Notes under the pieces: generated by a model | Told to the model about the DNA's origin: nothing | What the model saw: the letters and a program-made list of their open reading frames with translations, nothing else | Databases searched by the model: none | Part shown: one piece after another, positions 16,429-27,033 of the stretch | How positions within the stretch are numbered: the first letter of the stretch is position 1 | Layout of the letters: each line of letters opens with the position of its first letter | Translations under genes and position numbers: made by a program | NCBI RefSeq assembly: GCF_030811715.1 | Contig: NZ_JAUSRH010000001.1 | Location: forward strand, 248,001 to 312,000 | Origin: Sinomonas atrocyanea | GTDB lineage: Bacteria; Actinomycetota; Actinomycetes; Actinomycetales; Micrococcaceae | Direction: 5' to 3' | DNA: 64,000 nucleotides

Positions 16429-16968
16429 ATGGCAGTTCGCACCCCCGACCCGTATCCCGGCTGGCTCTCCCCGGAGGACCTCTACGAGGCGCGGAACCGT
16501 CTGCCGATGCTGTACGTCGAGGCGGTGCCGGTGCGCCTGGATCCGCTCGGGTACGTCAACGAGGTCGGGCTGCTGCTGCAGGCCGACGACGAGGGCAACA
16601 TGATGCGCAGCCTCGTCTCGGGCCGCGTGCTCTACAAGGAGACGATCCGGGCGGCGCTGCTGCGCCACCTCGAGAAGGACCTCGGCACCCTCGCCTTCCC
16701 CCAGCTGCCGGTCAGCCCGGTCCCGTTCACCGTGGTGGAGTACTTCCCCTCGCCGTCGCAGACGGGCTTCACCGACGAGCGCCAGCACGCCGTCGCGCTG
16801 GCGTACGTGATCCCCGTGACCGGCGAGTGCCAGCCGCGGCAGGACGCCCTCGAGCTGACGTGGATGTCCCCCGCGGAGGTCCTCAGCGGCCCGGTCCAGA
16901 TGGAGTTCGTGGGCGGGCGCGGCGAGCTTGTGCGGCAGGCCCTCGCGTTCGCCGGCATCGCCCCGTAG
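16429..16968 (+). CDS. Nudix-like protein (DUF4916 type) with degenerate Nudix box
   Basis: A 179-residue cytosolic protein. The segment GRVLYKETIRAALLRHLEKD aligns with the Nudix box G-x5-E-x7-R-E-x2-E-E but has His in place of Glu after the Arg and Lys in place of the second Glu, so metal-dependent pyrophosphatase activity is doubtful. Other parts, such as QHAVALAYVIPVTGECQPRQDALELTWMSP, keep the Nudix beta-grasp layout. Actinobacteria carry this as DUF4916. It follows the VOC gene by ten bases. Confidence 0.7.
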   Translation: MAVRTPDPYPGWLSPEDLYEARNRLPMLYVEAVPVRLDPLGYVNEVGLLLQADDEGNMMRSLVSGRVLYKETIRAALLRHLEKDLGTLAFPQLPVSPVPFTVVEYFPSPSQTGFTDERQHAVALAYVIPVTGECQPRQDALELTWMSPAEVLSGPVQMEFVGGRGELVRQALAFAGIAP

Positions 16969-17064
16969 ACGTCCGGTTCGGGCCCGCCCCCGCGCGCCTG
17001 TGGGCGGTCGTTACCAATCCTTTATAGGGTGGGAGCGGACCGAAAGCCACCACGGAGGACCCAG

Positions 17065-18246
17065 ATGCACGACAGCTCGGGACCGCACGAGCGGCCCGGA
17101 ACCCCCGAGTTCCACGAGATCGACGCCCACGAGCTCAAGCAGGGGCAGCGGCTGCTCCTGCCCGACGGGGAGGACAGCGCCGAGGTCCTCGAAGTGGACA
17201 CCGTGCTGGACGACTACGGCAGCCCGGCGCTCTACTTCGCGGTGCTGGACAACCATCTGAACCTGCGGGTCGCCCACGGCACGCGCGTCCGCGTGGCCCG
17301 CGGGAAGGGCGGCCGGCCCGCGGACCTGCTGTTCTCGGGCGCTGCCGGGTCCGCCTCCGCGTCCGCGGCCGCGCGGGGATCCGCCGCACCCGCGGCCGCC
17401 GAAGCCGCGGGGACCGGGCCCTACGCAGCCGACCCGGCCCCCGCCCGCACCGAGACCGAGGTCCTGGTGTCCACGGAGCCGCACGCCACCGAGCCGCCGG
17501 CCGCCGGAGCCTCCCCCGCCGCGGTGCCCCAGGCGCCCCTGCGGGGGCCGTCCCAGATCACGCTCGAGACGGGCGACGTGGTGGTCGTGCCCGGCGCCGC
17601 CCCGGCAGCCGCCAGCACCCTCCGCCCTGAGCTCCTGGCCCGCATCCCGGCCCTGGAAGAGAAGCCGGAGGAGCTCATGCGCGCCATCGACGCCGCCCAC
17701 CCCGGCCGGCATGCCGTCAACGAGCTCGCCGGGCGCCTCGCGAAGGGCATCAACGTCAAGTCCGGCGCATGCCTGGCGGACCTGCGCGAGCTCGCCTTCG
17801 AGCTCTACGTGGGCCAGGACGATACCGAGAACGCCCTCAAGGTCGCCGACCTCCTCGCCGTGCTCCCCTACGACGGCAACCCTGCGCGCTGGTCCTCGAT
17901 CGAGTCCGCCTTGGGCCTCGCGGCCCATCTGGCGCGGAAGGATGGCGACGAGGAGCGGGCCGAGGCCTACGGCGAACTGCTGCGCACCCCGGACACGGCG
18001 GAGAAGGACCCCTTCCGGGCGCGCATGGCCGAGCGGGTGCGCCAGCGCGCCCTCAACGCGCCGAACCTCTACGACAAGGAGGTCTCCCGCGCGGCGGCCG
18101 CCAAGGACCACGCCGAGGAGCGCGCATGGCGGATGCTGCGCCTCGGCAGCCTCCTGCACCTGCGGGCCCACGGCGGCTCGACCGTGTTCGCGCAGGAGGA
18201 GCTGGACCGGCGGATCGACGTGGAGCTCGGCGCCGTCCGCCCCTGA
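17065..18246 (+). CDS. large protein of unknown function (possibly DUF6707-type)
   Basis: A 393-residue soluble protein in three parts: an N-terminal small beta domain (residues 10-85, HELKQGQRLLLPDG then a VRVARGKG basic stretch), a low-complexity Ala/Pro linker (about 95-185), and a helical C-terminal domain (190-390) with TPR-like helix pairs (ENALKVADLLAVLPYDGNPARW, RAEAYGELLRTPDTAEKD). I recall similar actinobacterial proteins under DUF6707, but that label is tentative. Start ATG at 17065 after an ACGGAGGAC ribosome site; TTTATAGGGT at 17023-17032 could be a -10 region. No recognised operon partner. Confidence 0.6.
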   Translation: MHDSSGPHERPGTPEFHEIDAHELKQGQRLLLPDGEDSAEVLEVDTVLDDYGSPALYFAVLDNHLNLRVAHGTRVRVARGKGGRPADLLFSGAAGSASASAAARGSAAPAAAEAAGTGPYAADPAPARTETEVLVSTEPHATEPPAAGASPAAVPQAPLRGPSQITLETGDVVVVPGAAPAAASTLRPELLARIPALEEKPEELMRAIDAAHPGRHAVNELAGRLAKGINVKSGACLADLRELAFELYVGQDDTENALKVADLLAVLPYDGNPARWSSIESALGLAAHLARKDGDEERAEAYGELLRTPDTAEKDPFRARMAERVRQRALNAPNLYDKEVSRAAAAKDHAEERAWRMLRLGSLLHLRAHGGSTVFAQEELDRRIDVELGAVRP

Positions 18247-18290
18247 GGCGCACCCCCCTTGAGGCGCTCACCCCCTGAGACCCTCCTTCA

Positions 18291-18305
18291 GGCGCCTTCG
18301 GGCGC
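18291..18305. terminator. hairpin with TTCG tetraloop between convergent genes
   Basis: GCGCC (18292-18296) and GGCGC (18301-18305) close a TTCG tetraloop, a very stable arrangement. It lies between the stop of the 393-residue protein and the stop of the symporter gene and could terminate either transcript. Confidence 0.5.
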
Positions 18306-18309
18306 GAGC

Positions 18310-19971
18310 CTACGCGAACGGCCCGGTGGGGCCCGCGGTGGCCTCGATCTGCTTGACCTTCGGATCGCTCTCGTCCGCCCCGAAGTCGGACGGCCGCGTC
18401 TCGTCGGCGCCCTGGGGCACCTTGAAGAGCCGCAGGAGGACCGTCAGCACCGCCGAGACGACGAGGTTGAGCACGAACGCGGAGACGGCGATGTACACCA
18501 CGAAGTTGGTCCCCGGCACCGCCGCCGTCGAGCCGCCGAAGTGCGCGTGCGTGACGGGGTTGACCACGTTGTAGGCCGAGACGGTGCCGAAGACGATACC
18601 CACGGCCCAGCCGACCAGCAGCGCCCACCGGTCGAACCAGCGGGTGTAGAGGCCGCCGACCACCGCGGGGAACGTCTGGAGGATCCAGATGCCGCCGAGG
18701 AGCTGCATGTTGATGGCCGCCGACTGGTCCATGCCGATGACGAAGACGAGCGCACCCACCTTGACCACGAGCGAGACGATCTTGGAGACGTTGGCCTCCG
18801 TCTTCGGGTCGGCTCCCGGCCGGAAGAAGTCCCGGTAGATGTTGCGCGTGAACAGGTTCGCCGCGGCGATCGACATGATGGCCGCCGGCACGAGCGCGCC
18901 GATCGCGATGGCGGCCAGCGCGATCCCGGCGAACCACGCGGGGAAGTGGTCCAGGAACAGCTGCGGGACCACGAGCTGCGGGTTGACCGACCCGTCGAGG
19001 TCAATGGGCTTCGTCCCGGCGGTGATGGCCACGAAGCCCAGCAGCGCGAGGAACCCGAGCATGAGGGAGTAGAGCGGCAGGATCGCCGCGTTGCGCCGGA
19101 TCGTGTTGCGCGCCTTCGAGGCGAGCACGCCGGTGACCGAGTGCGGGTACATGAACAGCGCCATGGCCGAGCCGAGCGCGAGCGTCCAGTACGCCGAGTA
19201 GCTCGAGCCGGTGGGGATGAAGACGCCCGCGGGCTTGCCCGTCGCCTGGCTCACGGTGCCGAGCTTGGTCTGCGCGGCACCGAAGATCGTGTCCCAGCCG
19301 CCGAACTTGATCGGCAGGTAGATCACGGCCACGATCACGGCAAGGTAGATCAGCAGGTCCTTCACCACGGCGATCATCGCCGGCGCGCGCAGCCCGGAGG
19401 TGTACGTGTACGCGGCCAGCACCACGAAGGCGAGGATGAGCGGCAGGTCCGTCAGGAACGCGTTCTGCGCGCTGCCCAGGCCCAGGACGGTCAGGACGGC
19501 CTTGATGCCCACGAGCTGCAGCGCGATGTACGGCATGGTCGCGACGATGCCGGTCACGGCCACGGCGAGGGACAGCCAGCGGCTCCCGTACCGGCCGCCC
19601 ACGAAGTCGGCACTCGTGACGTACCCGTGCCGGTGGGAGACGGACCAGAGCCGGCTCATGATGATGAAGATGATCGGGTACAGCACGATCGTGTAGGGGA
19701 CGGCGAAGAAGCCGCTCACCGCGCCCGTGGCCCACATGGCGGCGGGGACGGCCACGAACGTGTAGGCCGTGTAGAGGTCGCCGCCGAGCAGGAACCAGGT
19801 GATCCATGTGCCGAATCCGCGCCCGCCGAGGCCCCACTCGTCGAGGCTGTGCAGGCCCGTCTCCTCCTTCGAGCGGCGCCAGCGCGCGGCCATGAACCCC
19901 ATGACCGCCACGAGGGCGAACAGCAGGATCACGATGATCAGAGCGGTCCAGTTGATGGGACGGGTGCTCAT
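18310..19971 (-). CDS. sodium:solute symporter, MctP-like monocarboxylate transporter
   Basis: A 553-residue SSS-family protein with about thirteen membrane helices. The N-terminal WITWFLLGGDLYTAYTFVAV and the ADFVGGRYGSRWL motif are typical of the MctP branch that co-imports lactate, pyruvate and related short monocarboxylates with Na+. A soluble charged tail of about 40 residues ends the protein. Its ATG overlaps the TGA of the DUF3311 gene (ATGA, 19968-19971), the standard pairing of this symporter group with a small DUF3311 membrane partner. Exact substrate unproven. Confidence 0.88.
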   Translation of the reverse strand: MSTRPINWTALIIVILLFALVAVMGFMAARWRRSKEETGLHSLDEWGLGGRGFGTWITWFLLGGDLYTAYTFVAVPAAMWATGAVSGFFAVPYTIVLYPIIFIIMSRLWSVSHRHGYVTSADFVGGRYGSRWLSLAVAVTGIVATMPYIALQLVGIKAVLTVLGLGSAQNAFLTDLPLILAFVVLAAYTYTSGLRAPAMIAVVKDLLIYLAVIVAVIYLPIKFGGWDTIFGAAQTKLGTVSQATGKPAGVFIPTGSSYSAYWTLALGSAMALFMYPHSVTGVLASKARNTIRRNAAILPLYSLMLGFLALLGFVAITAGTKPIDLDGSVNPQLVVPQLFLDHFPAWFAGIALAAIAIGALVPAAIMSIAAANLFTRNIYRDFFRPGADPKTEANVSKIVSLVVKVGALVFVIGMDQSAAINMQLLGGIWILQTFPAVVGGLYTRWFDRWALLVGWAVGIVFGTVSAYNVVNPVTHAHFGGSTAAVPGTNFVVYIAVSAFVLNLVVSAVLTVLLRLFKVPQGADETRPSDFGADESDPKVKQIEATAGPTGPFA

Positions 19972-20372
19972 CGCGGCTCACCTCCTTCGTGGCCTGCCTC
20001 GTCGGACGACGCCGCGTGGCGGCCGCCGCCGCCCCGGGCGTCGGCGCCGGGACTGCCGGTGCCGGGACTGCCGGTGCCGGGGCCGGCCGGGGCAGGGGCG
20101 CCGGCCCGGGCCGCCTCGCGGCGCCGGCGGTCCTCGGTGCTCACGAGCCAGTAGGCGATCCCGCTGAGCGCCGCCGAGATCGGCACCCACAGCAGCTGGT
20201 ACCAGTAGAAGAACGGCATGCCGCCCAGCCGCGGCTGGTCGAAGGAGTACATCTGCGGCACGAGCGGCAGCACGATCGCGGCAGCCAGGAGGACTCCCGC
20301 CACGGCGTAGGGCACCGGCCGGGCCGGCGCCCGCGTGGGCGTGTCGCGGGTGGGGGCATTGGGCTCGGACAA
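19968..20372 (-). CDS. DUF3311 small membrane protein, symporter partner
   Basis: A 134-residue protein with two membrane helices (about residues 21-41 and 56-77) and the DUF3311 core PFFYWYQLLWVP. Members are usually encoded directly before SSS symporters and are assumed to form a small subunit. TTG start at 20370-20372 preceded by AAAGGAGG at good spacing. The C-terminal 45 residues are a low-complexity Gly/Ala/Pro tail, including a duplicated GTGSP made by a tandem duplication in the DNA near 20050-20080. Confidence 0.85.
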   Translation of the reverse strand: MSEPNAPTRDTPTRAPARPVPYAVAGVLLAAAIVLPLVPQMYSFDQPRLGGMPFFYWYQLLWVPISAALSGIAYWLVSTEDRRRREAARAGAPAPAGPGTGSPGTGSPGADARGGGGRHAASSDEAGHEGGEPR

Positions 20373-20517
20373 CGTGGCCTCCTTTGGTCTCCTCCGGTGG
20401 CCGTCCCTGATACGGGGTCGCCGGACGTCTTCGCAGGTCCCGGCGTATTTGTACCGCAGGATGGGGCGCTGAAGGAAGGTTTCGCTGCGGAACAGTCCGC
20501 CCGTGGGAGTCCTGGCG

Positions 20518-21906
20518 CTATCCGAGCGCGGCGAGGCCCGGCTCGAGCTGCTCGAACAGCTCGGCCGCCCCGTTGGGGCTGCCCAGCTGGGTGTTGATCA
20601 GGATGGCCACGGTCGTGCCCGTGCTGGGCTGGTACATGGTGAGCGACTCGTAGCCGAGCCCGGTCCCGGTATGCCCCCACCAGCCCCCGAGGCTGCCGGC
20701 CGCGAGGCCGTAGCCGTCATACTCGGGGCTGCCCGGATCGTCGGCGGGATTCGAGACGGAGGTGAGGCGCTCCTTCTGCAGGGCTGCCGGCAGGAGGGCG
20801 CCGGAGCCGAGGGCGCGGCCCCATGTGAGCAGGTCCGCAATCGAGCCGAAGTAGCCCCCGGAGGCGCCGTACATGGACGGGCTCACCTGGGCGAGGCTCT
20901 CGAGGCCCGCGTCCGTGGCCTGGTAGGGGGTCGCGACGGGCGCCGCCGGGTCCTGGTCCCCGGAGTAGGCCACGGACGTCAGCCCGAGGGGCCCGAGGAT
21001 GCTGGACTGGAGCTCACGGTCCCACGGGCTGCCGGTGACGGCCTCGATGACCTTGCCGAGGAGCACGAAGTTGGTGTTGCTGTACTCGTACTGGGCGCCG
21101 GGGGCGAAGTTGAGGGGCTGGGCGAAGGCGTAGCCGAGCAGCTGGGCGTCGGTGAACGCCCCCGTGTAGTCCGAGTTGAGCTGGTCGGAGAAGCCCTGGG
21201 TGCTGGAGAACTCGGGCAGTCCCGTGCGCATCTGGAGGGCCTGCCGGACGGTGATCTGGCCGCCGACCGGGACACCGCCGTACTGCACGCCGGCGACCGC
21301 AGGCACGTACTTCGCCACCGGGTCGTCGATGCCCACCCTGCCCTGCGCCACCAGCTGGAGGACGGCCGTGCCCACGAAACTCTTGGTGATGCTGCGGAAC
21401 GCCGAGCGCATGTCCGCGGTCCACGGGGTGCCCGACGCGGCCTGCCCGACCGTGGCCAGATACCGGGCCCGGGGCGTCGCCCCGGGACCCGTCGAGACGG
21501 CCACGGCTGCGCCGGCGGCGCCCTGGCTGCTGACGAACTGGGCGACGGTCCCCGCGAGGGACGCCGGCAGATCCTGCCAGGCGGGCTGCGCGCCACTGGA
21601 GGCCGGCGCGGAGGCCGCGGCGGGCGCGGGGCTGGGCGCCGGCACGGCGGCGGGAGCGGCCGCCAGGACCGGCGGGGCCGAATCGGAGGGGCGGGCTCCG
21701 GCGGCACCCGAGGGTGCCGGCGCGTGCGCCTGCTCGGCGGAGGCCCCGGCGGCGCGCAGCACCCCTGGGCCGATCGCGGCCGCGGCCGTCAGCCCCGCCA
21801 CCAGCAGCGCGGCGAGCACCCCCAGGAAGGCGAGCCGACGGCGTCGTGCGCGCACCGTGCGCCCCAGAAGGCGCAGACGCCAGCGGCGAGGCCCGCGTCG
21901 TGCCAT
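20518..21906 (-). CDS. secreted serine beta-lactamase/DD-peptidase-family protein
   Basis: A 462-residue protein with a basic N-terminus, a membrane or signal segment (about 25-45), an Ala/Pro/Ser-rich linker to about residue 105 and a class C beta-lactamase-like domain. The three active-site motifs are present: SxxK as S172-I-T-K175, YSN at 275-277 and HTG at 412-414. It may be a D-Ala-D-Ala carboxypeptidase, esterase or beta-lactamase facing the cell wall. I use the ATG at 21904-21906, with GAAAGGGG upstream; the frame reads further upstream but into the tgt 5' region. Confidence 0.88.
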   Translation of the reverse strand: MARRGPRRWRLRLLGRTVRARRRRLAFLGVLAALLVAGLTAAAAIGPGVLRAAGASAEQAHAPAPSGAAGARPSDSAPPVLAAAPAAVPAPSPAPAAASAPASSGAQPAWQDLPASLAGTVAQFVSSQGAAGAAVAVSTGPGATPRARYLATVGQAASGTPWTADMRSAFRSITKSFVGTAVLQLVAQGRVGIDDPVAKYVPAVAGVQYGGVPVGGQITVRQALQMRTGLPEFSSTQGFSDQLNSDYTGAFTDAQLLGYAFAQPLNFAPGAQYEYSNTNFVLLGKVIEAVTGSPWDRELQSSILGPLGLTSVAYSGDQDPAAPVATPYQATDAGLESLAQVSPSMYGASGGYFGSIADLLTWGRALGSGALLPAALQKERLTSVSNPADDPGSPEYDGYGLAAGSLGGWWGHTGTGLGYESLTMYQPSTGTTVAILINTQLGSPNGAAELFEQLEPGLAALG

Positions 21907-21931
21907 GGTCGCCCCTTTCAATGCCCCCTGA

Positions 21932-23352
<1,421 letters not shown>

Positions 23353-23356
<4 letters not shown>

Positions 23357-24588
23357 CGGCGGCGGGCGGCCAGGAGCACGGCCGCGGCGGTGCCGGCGAA
23401 GAACGCGATGACTGCCACGAGCACCACCACGAGCGGCGGGGTCCAGGACGCTGCGGCCGTGTGGATGCCGCCCAGCAGGCTCGGGGCGACGGCCGCGACG
23501 CCGTACCCGGTGCCCTGCACGATCGCGGACATCCTCCCGGCCGCGGCCTGGTCGCGGGCCACCGTGAGGATGGCGGTGAAGATGAAGGTGATGCCCCCGC
23601 CCTGCGCGGCGCCGCCGAGCGAGCTCCACACGGCCCACAGGCCGGGGGCGAGCAGCAGCCCGAGCGGGACCGTGAGCCAGAGGATGCCGAGGGTGGCCAC
23701 GGTGGCCCGGGAGCCGGCGTACCGGGCGAGCAGCGGGGTGCCGAGCGCCCCGAGGATGGCCATGATCTGGAACAGCGAGGCCCCGGCGCCGGCGCCCGCC
23801 GCACTGAGCCCCAGCTCGTCGCTGAGCAGGCTCGGCAGCCACGCGGTGACCCCGTAGTAGGAGAACGCCTGGCCGCCGAACCCGAACGCGAGCGCCACGG
23901 TCACCGCGCGGGTGCTGCGGGCGCGGGGCGCGGGGTGCTCCGACGGCGCGGACGCGGCCTCCTCCGGCCGCAGGGCCCGGCGCACCCCCACCGCGGCGAC
24001 CCAGAACGCGATCGCGACGAGCGCGAAGAGGGCGCTCGCGGCGAGGGCCGCGCGCCACCCGGTCGCCGCGGCCAGCGGCGCGGTGGCCACGGACGTCACG
24101 AACGAGCCGACGTTGAGCGCCGCGGTGTACACACCCATGGCCATCCCCTGGCGCGCCTGGGTGAAGTCCCGGCGGATGATGAGCGGCACGGCGATGTTGC
24201 CGACCGTGATGGCCACGCCGAGCACCACGGTGCCCAGCATCACCACGGCCGTGCCGTCGAGGGACCGGACCAGGACGCCGGCGAGGACCCCGGCCAATGT
24301 CAGCGTCACCGCCATCTCGGCCCCGAGCCGCCGGGCGCACAGCGACGCCAGCGGCGAGGCGAGGGCGAAGCACAGCACCGGGATGCCGGTGAGGAGGCCG
24401 AGCTCCCCCGCGGAGAGCCCGAGGTCCCCCTCGAGCGCCCTGGCCACCGGGGCGACCGCCACGAACGGCCCACGCATGGTCAGCGCGATGAGGCCGATCG
24501 AGACCAGGAGGAGCCACGCGGCGGCCGCCCTGGGGCGGCCGGTCTGGTGGCGGGCGGAGTCCGCGGGAGGCTGGGGATGGGTGCTCAT
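23353..24588 (-). CDS. MFS transporter, CynX/NimT type
   Basis: A 411-residue protein with twelve predicted helices. Helix 1 and its loop read ALTMRGPFVAVAPVARALEG, and the position GVYTAALNVGSFVTS in helix 4-5 is typical of the cyanate/2-nitroimidazole CynX/NimT subfamily of MFS exporters and importers. The ATG at 24586-24588 is preferred; an alternative six codons earlier adds a basic MIRTRV. Convergent with tgt. Substrate unknown. Confidence 0.82.
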
Positions 24589-24671
24589 TACTCTCGTTCG
24601 TATCACGGCGGCGGGGCGGCGGCCTCCTGCATCTCAGCCTCCGGGCCCCTCGGCCGCCTGCAGATGGGAAA

Positions 24672-24711
24672 GTCCTGTGCCTGCGGCCCCCAGCGGCCGC
24701 AGGCACAGGAC
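24672..24711. terminator. perfect 17-bp inverted repeat
   Basis: GTCCTGTGCCTGCGGCC (24672-24688) and its exact complement (24695-24711) flank a six-base loop. It sits 19 bases beyond the stop of the MHS-family permease gene and most likely terminates that transcript. Confidence 0.75.
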
Positions 24712-24729
24712 AGCTTGAGGTGGCGGAGG

Positions 24730-26199
24730 CTAGCCGAGGCGCGAGGGCGAGTGCCCGGCGTCGTCCGCGGTGGCCGATGCGGAACCCGCCGCCGGCGCGC
24801 TCCCCACGCCCGCATCAACCGGGTCCACGGGGGTGAGGTCCCGGTCGAGGTGCGTCTCCTGCTGGCGGGAGGGCAGGAAGAAGATGTACACGACGAGGGA
24901 GATCACGATCGTGATCGTCACGTAGGTGAACAGCCACTCCTTGTGCCCGGCGCTCGAGAGCCACTCGCCGATGAACGGCACGGTGCCGCCGAAGAGCGAG
25001 TTGGCCACGGCGTAGCCGAGGCCGACGCCGAGCGCGCGCACCGAGGCGGGGAACAGCTCGGCCTTCACGATCGCGCTGATCGAGGTGTAGTTGATGACGA
25101 TCAGGAGCCCTGCCAGCATGAGCCAGAACGCGATGACCGGGTCCTTGACGCCGGCGAGCGTGGACATGATCGGCCAGGTGAAGATCGCGCCGAGGACGCC
25201 GAAGACGATCAGCTGGAGCTTGCGGCCGATCTTGTCCGAGAGCAGGCCGAACAGCGGGTGCAGGATCATGTACACGAACAGGGCCCAGAAGTTGATGACC
25301 GAGGTCTGCGTTTTCGGGATGTGCGAGACGTTGTTCATGAAGCTGAGGATGTACGTGGTGTACAGGTAGAACGCGCACGTCCCGCCCATGGTCAGGAACA
25401 CGACCACGACGAACGGCTTCCAGTGCTTCGTGAAGAGCAGCTTGAGGGTTCCCGGCTCGACGGCCTCGAACTCGCCGCCCTCTCCGCGCGCCTGGGACGC
25501 CGCAGCGGCGGCCTTCGCGGCGGCGACCTGCTCCTTGGAGATCGTCTCGTCCATGGTGCGGCGCAGCCACAGGACGATCAGGGCCGCGACCGCGCCGATC
25601 GCGAAGGGCACGCGCCAGCCCCAGGCCTTCAGGTCGGCCTCGCCGAGGGTGTTCTGGAGCACCACGAGGGTCGCCAGGGCCAGGACCTGGCCGCCCACAA
25701 GGGTCACGTACTGGAAGCTCGAGAAGAAGCCGCGCCGCTTGGAGGTGGCGACCTCGGACATGTACGTCGCGGCCGTGCCGTACTCGCCGCCCACCGAGAA
25801 GCCCTGGAGCAGGCGGGAGAAGTACATGAGGACCGTGGACCACACGCCGATCTGCGCGACGCCCGGCATCACGGCGACAAGGAGCGAGCCCACGCCCATG
25901 AGGGACACGCTCAGCGTGAGCGCGGCGCGGCGGCCGTTCCGGTCGGCGTAGCGGCCGAAGAACCACGAGCCCACCGGGCGCATGAGGAACGTCAGAGCGA
26001 AGGTCAGGTAGGCGTCGATCTGCGCCTGGACCGGGTCCTTGCTGTTGAAGAAGTAGGTCGCGAAGTACGCCGAGAACGCCGCGTAGACGTAGAGGTCGTA
26101 CCACTCGATGAGGTTTCCTGCTGACCCTTTCAGGGTGTTGGCGACGGCTCGCCGGGTCCGGGCAGCGCTGCCCGCGGACCCCTGGTGTGCAATGCTCAT
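24730..26199 (-). CDS. MHS-family MFS permease (KgtP/ShiA/ProP group)
   Basis: A 489-residue twelve-helix permease of the metabolite:H+ symporter family. The N-terminal GNLIEWYDLYVYAAFSAYF and RPVGSWFFGRYADRNGRR (the MHS loop 2-3 motif) and RLLQGFSVGGEYGTAATY are diagnostic. Known members import 2-oxoglutarate, citrate, shikimate, proline/betaine or other organic acids with protons. It is transcribed divergently from the two-component/TAXI operon, so it is a candidate target of that regulator. Exact substrate cannot be assigned. Confidence 0.9.
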   Translation of the reverse strand: MSIAHQGSAGSAARTRRAVANTLKGSAGNLIEWYDLYVYAAFSAYFATYFFNSKDPVQAQIDAYLTFALTFLMRPVGSWFFGRYADRNGRRAALTLSVSLMGVGSLLVAVMPGVAQIGVWSTVLMYFSRLLQGFSVGGEYGTAATYMSEVATSKRRGFFSSFQYVTLVGGQVLALATLVVLQNTLGEADLKAWGWRVPFAIGAVAALIVLWLRRTMDETISKEQVAAAKAAAAASQARGEGGEFEAVEPGTLKLLFTKHWKPFVVVVFLTMGGTCAFYLYTTYILSFMNNVSHIPKTQTSVINFWALFVYMILHPLFGLLSDKIGRKLQLIVFGVLGAIFTWPIMSTLAGVKDPVIAFWLMLAGLLIVINYTSISAIVKAELFPASVRALGVGLGYAVANSLFGGTVPFIGEWLSSAGHKEWLFTYVTITIVISLVVYIFFLPSRQQETHLDRDLTPVDPVDAGVGSAPAAGSASATADDAGHSPSRLG

Positions 26200-26316
26200 G
26201 GATCAGGACGCTAGGCGTGACCGCGTTCACAGCCCAAGCTGGAGGGCCCATTCCTAACACTTCCTTAAGTCTTCGCCCGAGCGGGTAGTCTCGGGGGCGG
26301 ACAGTGGAGGGACCTG

Positions 26317-27033
26317 ATGCGAGTGCTCATCGTCGAGGACGACGACGCGATGGCCTCCGCGCTGCTGGCCTCCGTGCGGTCGGCCGGCCACGAGGCAGCC
26401 CGGGTCGGCCGCGGCGAGGACGCGCTCCTCGTGCACCGGGAGCACGACGCGATCCTGCTGGACCTCGGCCTGCCGGACATGGACGGCCTCGACGTGCTGC
26501 GCAAGCTGCGCCAGGTCACCGATGTGCCGCTGCTGATCCTCACCGCCCGGGACGACGAGCGCAGCGTGGTCCTCGGGCTGCGCTCCGGGGCGGACGACTA
26601 CCTCGTCAAGCCGGTCAAGCTCGTCGAGCTCCTTGCGCGCATCGAGGCCGTGGCCCGGCGCGTGGCGCGCGGCGGGGGCGCCGAGCCGCACCGGATCGAC
26701 CTCGGCGAGGTCAGCATCGACCTCGACCGGCGGGCGGCCGCCGTCGGGTCCCGGCCCCTGAACCTCACGGCCACGGAGTACGAGCTGCTCGTCCTCCTCG
26801 GGCGGCACGCAGGCTCGGTGGTCACCCGGGAGCAGATCCTCGACGCCCTCTGGGGGGACGCGTTCGTGGCCTCCTCCCGGTCGCTGGACGTGCACCTGAC
26901 CGGGCTGCGGTCCAAGCTCATGCTCCCGGGCTTCATCATCAACGTCCGCGGTGTCGGGTACCGGGTGGAGGGCCCGGCGGCCGGGGCGGGCGGGCGCCAG
27001 GCGGGCGGCCCCTCCGGCGGCGGCCCACGGTGA
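26317..27033 (+). CDS. OmpR-family response regulator
   Basis: A 238-residue regulator: receiver domain (1-118) with acidic pocket Glu7-Asp8-Asp9, phospho-acceptor Asp49 in ILLDLGLPDMDG, the Thr in ILTARDDE and the conserved Lys in LVKPVK; then a winged-helix DNA-binding domain (130-222) with TATEYELLVLLGRHAG and RGVGYRVE. The order RR-HK-binding protein recalls TctD/TctE systems that control organic-acid transporters. ATG at 26317 after GGAGGG. A glycine-rich tail follows the wing. Overlaps the kinase start by four bases. Confidence 0.92.
   Translation: MRVLIVEDDDAMASALLASVRSAGHEAARVGRGEDALLVHREHDAILLDLGLPDMDGLDVLRKLRQVTDVPLLILTARDDERSVVLGLRSGADDYLVKPVKLVELLARIEAVARRVARGGGAEPHRIDLGEVSIDLDRRAAAVGSRPLNLTATEYELLVLLGRHAGSVVTREQILDALWGDAFVASSRSLDVHLTGLRSKLMLPGFIINVRGVGYRVEGPAAGAGGRQAGGPSGGGPR

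Noticed and set aside
20375-20517. Small gene or RNA between DUF3311 and the beta-lactamase-like gene
   Set aside because: No start with ribosome site, no stable conserved structure; I see only the leader of the DUF3311 gene with its AAAGGAGG site.
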